Assembly (NCBI GenBank): GCA_021781475.1
Contig: JAJXWT010000001.1
Span: forward strand, 81,161 to 116,100
DNA: 34,940 nucleotides
Reading direction: 5' to 3'
Origin: a bacterium
Lineage (GTDB): Bacteria > Patescibacteriota > Saccharimonadia > Saccharimonadales > Saccharimonadaceae
Positions 29,240-34,940 of this stretch are shown piece by piece. Position numbers and translations under genes: made by a program. The notes under the pieces were generated by a model, which made no database searches, was not told where the DNA came from, and saw only the letters and a list, made by a program, of their open reading frames with translations. How positions within the stretch are numbered: position 1 is the first letter of the stretch; each line of letters starts with the position of its first letter.

Positions 29240-29245
29240 ATTATA
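29240..29245 (-). promoter_or_regulatory. -10 element for leaderless pseudouridine synthase gene
   Basis: Perfect TATAAT on the minus strand ends six bases before the ATG at 29233. It lies just after the start-distal end of the response regulator gene. Confidence 0.6.
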
Positions 29246-29250
29246 CACCG

Positions 29251-30258
29251 CTATTGGCGCGGAGGGACCGAGAGTGGCGGCGTGTCGCCTGGGGTTGGTG
29301 GAGTTGTTGGGTTGGGCGCGTATGGTGTTTCTTCGAACGACATGCCTGTTGGTGCAGGCGCTTGTGGCTGTTGTTGCGGCAGTGCTGGACTGGCTGGCGC
29401 GCTTGGGTAGTCAACTGCCCCGCTTGGCGGCCCAGCAGGCATAGGCGCCGGCTGTGGCATGGCTACTGGCTGTGGTGCAGCTGGTGCGGGGGCCTGGGTT
29501 GGTGTTTCGGCGGTGCCTAGTTCGGCGTTTATGAGTGTACTAAAATCTTGCGGTGGTTGGGTTGGCTCGAGCGGGTGGATTACGCGGTCACCAAGGCTCG
29601 CGGGGCGGTTAGTCGAGAATGGGGCCGTTGGCTGCGGCAGTGGGTTGGCACCCTGTGCTGGTGGCGTAGTGAACACCGAAGGCACTGGTTGCTGGGGTTG
29701 GACTAGTACGGGTGGCGCGCTTGGCGCTGGTATAGCAACAGGTTGCGGTATGGGCGCTGGTGCAGGCTGCTGCGGTGCTGCAGGTGCTGGCATGGCCGGT
29801 GCTGCTGGCATAGGTGTTGGCACTGGTGCGGGGGCCGGCATAGCGGCGGGTGTGGCCGGTAAGGGTGCTGCGCCAGAAACCGGGGCGTCGCCCAGGACTT
29901 CGTGCACGGTGCGTACGACATCTTCGATACCGACCTGTGATTTGACTAAGTAGCGGTCGGCGCCTAGGGCTTCGCCGCGCGCGCGTTGGTCTTCGCTGCT
30001 TAGGGCGGTCATCATAATTACCTTGGTGTCCCTGGTTTCACTAGTAGAGCGCAAGATATCAAGCATGTCAAAGCCGCTAATTTTTGGCATCATTACGTCG
30101 CTGATAATCAGCAGGGGGCGTTCCTTAATAGCCAGGGCGAGGGCCTCTTCGCCGTCGCCGGCCGAAATAATGTCGTAGCCCTCTGAATAAAGCCGCACGC
30201 CATAAATTTCGCGCAAACTTTTGTCGTCTTCCACCAATAGAATCTTCGTTTTTACCAT
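29251..30258 (-). CDS. Receiver-only response regulator with a long Pro/Ala-rich tail
   Basis: A 335-aa protein. Residues 1-125 form a CheY-like receiver: LLVEDDKSLREIYG with acidic D11-D12 (approx.), phospho-acceptor D54 in IISDVMMPKISGFD, MMTALSS and the lysine in DRYLVKSQ. Residues about 130-335 are low-complexity, rich in Pro, Ala, Gln, with no DNA-binding or enzymatic domain. It ends in LSVPPRQ. The histidine kinase lies 48 nt upstream on the same strand. TTGGCA-18-TACAAT at 30270-30299 offers a separate promoter. The output may be through protein partners bound by the tail. Confidence 0.88.
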   Translation of the reverse strand: MVKTKILLVEDDKSLREIYGVRLYSEGYDIISAGDGEEALALAIKERPLLIISDVMMPKISGFDMLDILRSTSETRDTKVIMMTALSSEDQRARGEALGADRYLVKSQVGIEDVVRTVHEVLGDAPVSGAAPLPATPAAMPAPAPVPTPMPAAPAMPAPAAPQQPAPAPIPQPVAIPAPSAPPVLVQPQQPVPSVFTTPPAQGANPLPQPTAPFSTNRPASLGDRVIHPLEPTQPPQDFSTLINAELGTAETPTQAPAPAAPQPVAMPQPAPMPAGPPSGAVDYPSAPASPALPQQQPQAPAPTGMSFEETPYAPNPTTPPTPGDTPPLSVPPRQ

Positions 30259-30269
30259 AGTTACTTTAT

Positions 30270-30299
30270 ATTGTACCTTGCTTATGCTTAATTTGCCAA
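30270..30299 (-). promoter_or_regulatory. Promoter of the response regulator gene
   Basis: Minus strand TTGGCA (30294-30299) and TACAAT (30270-30275), 18-nt spacer, 11 bases to the ATG. Nearly leaderless. Confidence 0.55.
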
Positions 30300-30306
30300 T
30301 AATAAG

Positions 30307-32328
30307 TTACGGCTGGCGCGGCGGGATATTGAGCGCCCGGCCTTCGGTCTCGGCAATGTAGCGTGCCGGGTCTTTTTCGATTTCGCTTAAGTTGGTGTTC
30401 GGAAAGTCTTGAATGGGGTGTGGGTATTGCGGCTGCACGGTGGCGGTCCCTGGTATATCTGCGACAGTCGGCGTGGCGGCCGGCGGAGCCTGTATGACGG
30501 GCGCGCTGGTTGGTTGTGGCGCTGGCGCGGTTGGCGGGGCTAGCGGCGCCACAGGCGGTGTGCTGGGGGGTGCCAGGGCTGGCGCGGCTTGCGCAATAGT
30601 GTCCACTAGCTGATCGGGTGGCAGGATACTGATGGGTTGTGCCACTGGCGTTTGCTCAGATTCATGCTCAACTTGTTGAATGATTGTGCTGGCTTCGATA
30701 CTGGACGTGCGTGGTAGTTCTACGTAAAATGTGCTGCCCTTTTGGTAGGTGCTTTCAACCCAAATGCGGCCGTTCATTGCTTCGACCAAGCGGCGGCATA
30801 AGTAAAGCCCAAGGCCGGTGCCACCGATTTCGCGGGTTTCGCTGTTATCAACGCGGTAAAACTTTTGGAACAGGTGCGGAATGTCTTCGCGCGGGATACC
30901 AAGACCGGTGTCGGTCACGCTAATGGTAATGTTTTGGTCGGTACCGGTGATATCAATAACGACTTCGCCAGACGGCGTGTATTTAATTGCGTTTTCAATC
31001 AGGTTGTCGGCCACTTCGCGCAAATGGTCGTTATCGACATTGCTGTAAAACGATGGCACAACGGTACGGCCAATGCCGTGTTCACGGAAATCACCCATGG
31101 CGCCAACTTGTGGCTTAAAAATAAGCTTAAGGCCCTTTTGCTCGGCTTTTGGTCGTAAGCCTTCGGCAATATCACCGACAAATTTTACGACATCAACGAT
31201 TTTGGGGTCACTTTGCATGCGACCGTCTTCGGCCTTGCTGACATCGAGCAAGTCTTGGAACAAGCGGCCAAGGTGCTGCGCGGCTTCGTGTGCTTTTGTA
31301 ATAAAATCGCGGGCTTTGTCGTCAATTTGTGCGGTGTTTGGATTAAGTGCTAAGCCTAGGTAGCCTTCGATTGAGGCAACAGGGGTGCGCATTTCGTGGC
31401 TGGCAGTGCTGATAAATTCGGCTTGCTGGCGTTCTTCGGCGCGTTCGCTTGATATATTACGGAACACAACGATAGCGCCCGAACCCGGTTGACCAATGGG
31501 CGACACAAGCACCGACACCATTATTTTTTTGTCGGATTGCGTGACCAGGGTAAATTCGCCGGGGCCAGTGGCTGAGTTGTTGCTAAATGTGCTCGCAACG
31601 GGGTCGTGGGCAGAGTCGATTTCGGTGCCCTTGCTGTCAACAAGCTTTAAAATCGATTTGTAGTTAAGGCCAATCGCGTCGCTTTTGCCCCACCCTACTA
31701 ATTGCGTCGCCGCTGGGTTTATAAGCTCGATTACCCCTTGCCCATTAACGGCAAGCACGCCTTCGCCGATCGCGTTAATTACTACTTCGGACTTGTTGGA
31801 AATTTGCCCCAGTTCACGCGCGAGTGCTGAATATGAACGGTCTTCTTTGGTGTCGGCGCTATCTGGGTTGGCGGCTGGTTTTACCGTAAACCCAAGTAGT
31901 ACTGGCACGCTTGCCAGGCCTGCAATCGCACCAGCTTGGGCTACGCCAAACTGCCCCGTAAAATAGCCAAAGGCGCCCGTGCCAATGGCAATCAATAGTG
32001 CTGGGACCACTCCCCAGCCACCGAACACTGGGGCAACTAGCGCAATGCCGCCCCACAAAAGCGCAAACGGCGAGCTCGCGGTGCCAGTTTGTGTGATTAA
32101 AATCACGATAGTAATAAGCACAATAATGTAATTAAGCCGCGAATTTTCGTTGATATCTTCGGGGTGCGTGGCAAAAAACGTGTACAGCCCAAGTAGCAGC
32201 GAAATTGCGCCGGCAATGGCCGAATACAGGCCCACGGTAATGATTTGGTAAACAACAGGGGCAAGTTTGATCGGCCACATGTGTGCTGCGAACGACAACC
32301 CGTAGAGCGCAACAACAAGGCCGCCCAC
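30307..32328 (-). CDS. Membrane-bound sensor histidine kinase (PAS-HisKA-HATPase)
   Basis: A protein of at least 673 aa. About six transmembrane helices occupy residues 1-150, and a PAS domain lies at about 180-292. HisKA has the phospho-histidine H311 in FISTASHEMRTPVAS. HATPase motifs are the N box DNLIENAIKYTPSGEV, DTGLGIPREDIPHLFQKFYR and GGTGLGLYLCRRLV. The last 120 residues are Pro/Ala-rich and end in LNIPPRQP. The first standard start is GTG 32328, but the frame stays open upstream as GAPKIKPVAITRFWQRRISLA, a natural positive-then-hydrophobic N-terminus. An AGGGGG lies eight bases before an ATA codon at 32386-32388. The true start is thus doubtful. Confidence 0.9.
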   Translation of the reverse strand: MGGLVVALYGLSFAAHMWPIKLAPVVYQIITVGLYSAIAGAISLLLGLYTFFATHPEDINENSRLNYIIVLITIVILITQTGTASSPFALLWGGIALVAPVFGGWGVVPALLIAIGTGAFGYFTGQFGVAQAGAIAGLASVPVLLGFTVKPAANPDSADTKEDRSYSALARELGQISNKSEVVINAIGEGVLAVNGQGVIELINPAATQLVGWGKSDAIGLNYKSILKLVDSKGTEIDSAHDPVASTFSNNSATGPGEFTLVTQSDKKIMVSVLVSPIGQPGSGAIVVFRNISSERAEERQQAEFISTASHEMRTPVASIEGYLGLALNPNTAQIDDKARDFITKAHEAAQHLGRLFQDLLDVSKAEDGRMQSDPKIVDVVKFVGDIAEGLRPKAEQKGLKLIFKPQVGAMGDFREHGIGRTVVPSFYSNVDNDHLREVADNLIENAIKYTPSGEVVIDITGTDQNITISVTDTGLGIPREDIPHLFQKFYRVDNSETREIGGTGLGLYLCRRLVEAMNGRIWVESTYQKGSTFYVELPRTSSIEASTIIQQVEHESEQTPVAQPISILPPDQLVDTIAQAAPALAPPSTPPVAPLAPPTAPAPQPTSAPVIQAPPAATPTVADIPGTATVQPQYPHPIQDFPNTNLSEIEKDPARYIAETEGRALNIPPRQP

Positions 32329-32421
32329 GACAATAGCTGCAAGCGATATGCGGCGTTGCCAAAAACGTGTGATTGCAACGGGTTTTATTTTGGGTGCCCC
32401 CTAATTGGTTGATATGGGTGT

Positions 32422-32451
32422 ATTATACCAAACCGTAAGCGGTATGTACAA
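32422..32451 (-). promoter_or_regulatory. Promoter of the histidine kinase gene
   Basis: Minus strand TTGTAC (32446-32451) and TATAAT (32422-32427), 18-nt spacer. The -35 lies close to the 3' end of the ABC permease gene. Confidence 0.65.
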
Positions 32452-32455
32452 GTTG

Positions 32456-33253
32456 CTACACCTTAAAATCACGCCGTAGGTAGCGCGCGTAGGACACTGC
32501 AACCACGCTGATACTCACAAGTATGCATAACCACACCCAGCCCTGGTTTAAGCTGCCGGCGGCTAGCATGTCCTTGGCGGCAAAAAACGCGAATGGCGAT
32601 ATATAGTGCATCCAGCTAAACTGGCTGCTCATGCCCCACAGCACATACGCAATATAGCACGCAAACACCACGGCTGCGGTGATGCTAACGGCCTTTTTGG
32701 GCAGCCCGATTGCGGCGCTAGCAAAAATGCCGAGCGCGTAAAACAACAGTTGAATGCACGCAAGGGCCCCGGTAAATAGCACGACAGTATGTTGCGGCAC
32801 CACCCCATGGTTATATGCGGCAATCGCAAGCACCGTCGCCACGTAGGTTGCTATGCCAACGGCGGCAATAATTATGAGCCCAGCGAGCAATTTGGCTGTC
32901 AAAATACGTGCCCGGCTAATGGGCTTTACATACAAAAATTCGGCCGTGTCCAACGTTTCTTCTTTGGCAATGATATCGGCGCCAGTCATGCCGGCCTGAA
33001 TCGCAAGCATAACGGCCAAAAAGATAAAGCACACGCCATAATAGCCGTCGATGGTGGCGACGTTAAGCCCGGTCATGCCAAACACGGCCTGCATGGTCGG
33101 TGGCAGCGCCTTTAAAAGCGCCTGGCTTGCCGCTGCATCGCTTGCCAGTACCTGAAACTTGACCATGCTAATTACCATAAACACGGCGATTACCACCCCC
33201 CACACCAGCACATTTTTCCAGTGGCTTTTGAGTTCGTAAAAAAACAGGTTCAT
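32456..33253 (-). CDS. ABC-2 type transporter permease (second)
   Basis: A 265-aa membrane protein with six predicted helices. It begins MNLFFYELKSHWKNVLVWGVV and has the ABC-2 feature of a cytoplasmic segment AKEETLDTAEFLYVKPISRARIL between helices 2 and 3 (about 95-117). It forms a four-base overlap with the upstream permease gene, so the two are likely translationally coupled and could form a heterodimer. The substrate, perhaps a drug, peptide or lipid, is unknown. Confidence 0.85.
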   Translation of the reverse strand: MNLFFYELKSHWKNVLVWGVVIAVFMVISMVKFQVLASDAAASQALLKALPPTMQAVFGMTGLNVATIDGYYGVCFIFLAVMLAIQAGMTGADIIAKEETLDTAEFLYVKPISRARILTAKLLAGLIIIAAVGIATYVATVLAIAAYNHGVVPQHTVVLFTGALACIQLLFYALGIFASAAIGLPKKAVSITAAVVFACYIAYVLWGMSSQFSWMHYISPFAFFAAKDMLAAGSLNQGWVWLCILVSISVVAVSYARYLRRDFKV

Positions 33254-34053
33254 ACAGCGGCGGGCACGTCCTTTCGCGTGTAGATTATGTAGCTTACGGC
33301 TGTAAATGCTGCTATTAGCACAAGTGCGTACACAATATGGCCCATGTCATATGTTCCGTCTGTGATGATTTTTTTGTAGTCGATAAAACGAAACGGCGTG
33401 AGCCAACGCACGCTATTTTCGCCAATCACGAGCGCGAACAGCGCTAGCAAAAATAATCCAAAGCTGAGGCCCAGCGCTGGTGGCACGGGCGAGCGCAACT
33501 TTTTTACTAATTGACTCAGTAGCACGCACAGTGTGAACATAAAAAATTGTATTAAAACAAATGCGCCCCACAGCATCATAAATTGCCCCATATCGTAGCT
33601 GCCCGCGTTGCTCCAGCGGCTCAATAATATGGCCGCGGCAACCACAACCACTTGGGTGGCCAGCAGCATAATCACAGAGGCACCGGTTTTTTGCCAGTAA
33701 ATGGCGCGCCGGGTTTTTGGCTTGGTGAGTAAAAAATCGGTGGTTTTAGCGATAGATTCTTTGCTTAAAATGCCAAAGCCCAGTACCGCCGCTTCGATAG
33801 CGCCTATAAGGGTAATAAACGGAAAAATATTGGCAAAAAAGCCCAAAAAACTGAACAGTTTCATATCCGCATCGGCGCCAGTGATATTACGCATGGCAGC
33901 GGGCATATTTTTGAATACATTCAGCACTGCGGTGGCGTCGTTTGCGAACGCCGGGTAGATGCTCATAAATAGCGCCACCAAGGCGACAATGGTGCATATC
34001 CACAATATTGCCGACACGCGAGCGGCCCTTAGTTCATAGCGGAGTACGTTCAT
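33250..34053 (-). CDS. ABC-2 type transporter permease (first)
   Basis: A 267-aa protein with six predicted transmembrane helices and the segment SKESIAKTTDFLLTKPKTRRAIY (about 115-137), matching its neighbour's in position and pattern. The start overlaps the ATPase stop in the sequence ATGA. Both permeases share the N-terminal MN-(V/L)-(F/L)-x-YEL motif, so they probably arose by duplication. Confidence 0.85.
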   Translation of the reverse strand: MNVLRYELRAARVSAILWICTIVALVALFMSIYPAFANDATAVLNVFKNMPAAMRNITGADADMKLFSFLGFFANIFPFITLIGAIEAAVLGFGILSKESIAKTTDFLLTKPKTRRAIYWQKTGASVIMLLATQVVVVAAAILLSRWSNAGSYDMGQFMMLWGAFVLIQFFMFTLCVLLSQLVKKLRSPVPPALGLSFGLFLLALFALVIGENSVRWLTPFRFIDYKKIITDGTYDMGHIVYALVLIAAFTAVSYIIYTRKDVPAAV

Positions 34054-34940
34054 TCACTCTCACCTTTTTGGTAGTAGTGCATAAATATCTCTTCCAGCTC
34101 GGGCTCTTCAATCCATGCCGTGCGCAGTTTCATGCTGGCAAGCATTGTGGTAACCACGTTCACGTCACCGCGGAACAAAAAGCTCGCGCTGCTGCCGTTC
34201 ACAATCACGCTGTTAGCACCGGGCAGCTTTAGCTTGTTTGCGTCAATTGGCTTGGTGGCTTCGAGCTTGCAGCGGATATAACTGTTGCTGCGCAGGCCCG
34301 CCATATTTTCAACTGTAATCAGCCGGCCATCTTTTATAATCGCCACCCTGTCGCATATCTTTTGCACCTCACTTAAAATGTGGCTGCTAAACAGTATTGT
34401 GGCACCGCGTTCGTTTTCGCGCCGCAACAGGTCAAAAAATGTCTGCTGCATGAGCGGGTCAAGGCCGCCGGTCGGCTCGTCTAATATAATCAAATCTGGG
34501 CTATGCAACAGCCCCTGTACAATGCCAACTTTCTTTTTGTTGCCATAGCTTAAATCGTCGATTTTACGGTTCAGGTCAAGATCTAGCGCGGCGGCGAGCT
34601 CTTTGATGCGGGCCTGCATAGTAGCTTTTGGCTGGTGGTAAAAACTAGCGCTATAGTTTAGCAGGTCTTTGACACGCATGTTGTCGTAGTAAAAAACTTC
34701 GCTTGGCAAATAGCCAATATGTTCACGGATTGTTGGGCCATTGGTGGCAATATCTTTGCCGAGTATGGTCGCGCTGCCGCTCGTTGGTTTAATTAGGCCC
34801 AGCAATGTGCGGATTGTCGTTGATTTGCCTGCCCCATTGGGGCCAATAAACCCGAATATTTCGCCCTGGTGGATGTCCAGGTTAATGTCGATAATGCCCC
34901 TATCGTTCCCATAGTTTTTGGTCAAATTATGGGTTGTAAT
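34050..34940 (-). CDS. ABC transporter ATP-binding protein (5' end outside window)
   Basis: An ABC ATPase of the drug/multidrug exporter (CcmA-like) type that powers the two following permeases. Walker A is FIGPNGAGKSTTIRTLLGL, the signature is LSYGNKKKVGIVQGLL (an LSYGN variant of LSGGQ), and Walker B is LIILDEPTGGLDP. The H-loop histidine is in ILFSSHILSEV. The frame is open to the window edge; the codons before TTG 34925 read ITTHN, a typical N-terminus, so only a few residues are missing. A C-terminal domain of about 80 residues follows. Confidence 0.92.
   Translation of the reverse strand: MTTHNLTKNYGNDRGIIDINLDIHQGEIFGFIGPNGAGKSTTIRTLLGLIKPTSGSATILGKDIATNGPTIREHIGYLPSEVFYYDNMRVKDLLNYSASFYHQPKATMQARIKELAAALDLDLNRKIDDLSYGNKKKVGIVQGLLHSPDLIILDEPTGGLDPLMQQTFFDLLRRENERGATILFSSHILSEVQKICDRVAIIKDGRLITVENMAGLRSNSYIRCKLEATKPIDANKLKLPGANSVIVNGSSASFLFRGDVNVVTTMLASMKLRTAWIEEPELEEIFMHYYQKGESE

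Noticed and set aside
1-34940. CRISPR arrays, tRNA or rRNA genes, insertion sequences
   Set aside because: No regularly spaced repeats, no tRNA-like cloverleaf with TTCRANNC arm, and no transposase-like protein were seen by eye.

Overview
The window looks like part of a reduced genome from the Candidate Phyla Radiation, most likely Saccharibacteria (TM7). This is inferred from the gene set and from gene starts, not from a marker-gene comparison. TGA is used as a stop, which argues against the SR1/Gracilibacteria code. Many housekeeping genes appear leaderless, with a -10 hexamer 6-9 nt before the ATG.

Layout. 1-4.9 kb: the C-terminal part of a PIF1-like helicase, a small orphan gene on the minus strand, a KwaB-like (DUF4868) protein, a GH1 beta-glycosidase and a YvcK/CofD-like factor. 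5-13.5 kb: a division and cell-wall (dcw) cluster on the plus strand in the order mraZ, rsmH, ftsL-like, ftsI/PBP, mraY, ftsW, murG, ftsQ. It starts with a promoter carrying MraZ-type boxes. It is interrupted by a 253-nt block bounded by 21-bp inverted repeats (between mraZ and rsmH) and by a 21-codon ORF plus a long hairpin (before ftsL). 13.5-14.2 kb: a gene-free convergent spacer with short repeats and a candidate minus-strand small RNA. 14.2-23.7 kb (minus strand): a TraG/VirD4-like ATPase, a sigma region 4/HARE-HTH fusion, topA and dprA, with small orphan genes between them. 23.7-24.0 kb: a probable structured RNA of about 286 nt with a near-consensus promoter and an intrinsic terminator, divergent from dprA. 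24.1-27.0 kb: ZIP transporter, pth and three more orphan genes. 27.0-34.9 kb (minus strand): der, an RsuA/RluB-type pseudouridine synthase, a receiver-only response regulator, its probable histidine kinase, and an ABC-2 exporter (two permeases and an ATPase cut by the window end).

Two gene-expression styles alternate. Conserved genes are mostly leaderless or lie in tight operons. At least seven, probably eight, short genes without recognisable homology sit alone between them. Most have a near-consensus sigma-70 promoter, a small 5' UTR hairpin, a strong Shine-Dalgarno of the type AAAGGAC-N-AGC-ATG and a strong 3' hairpin, and they look GC-richer than their surroundings. This orphan set and the structured RNA beside dprA are the best candidates for undescribed biology in the window.
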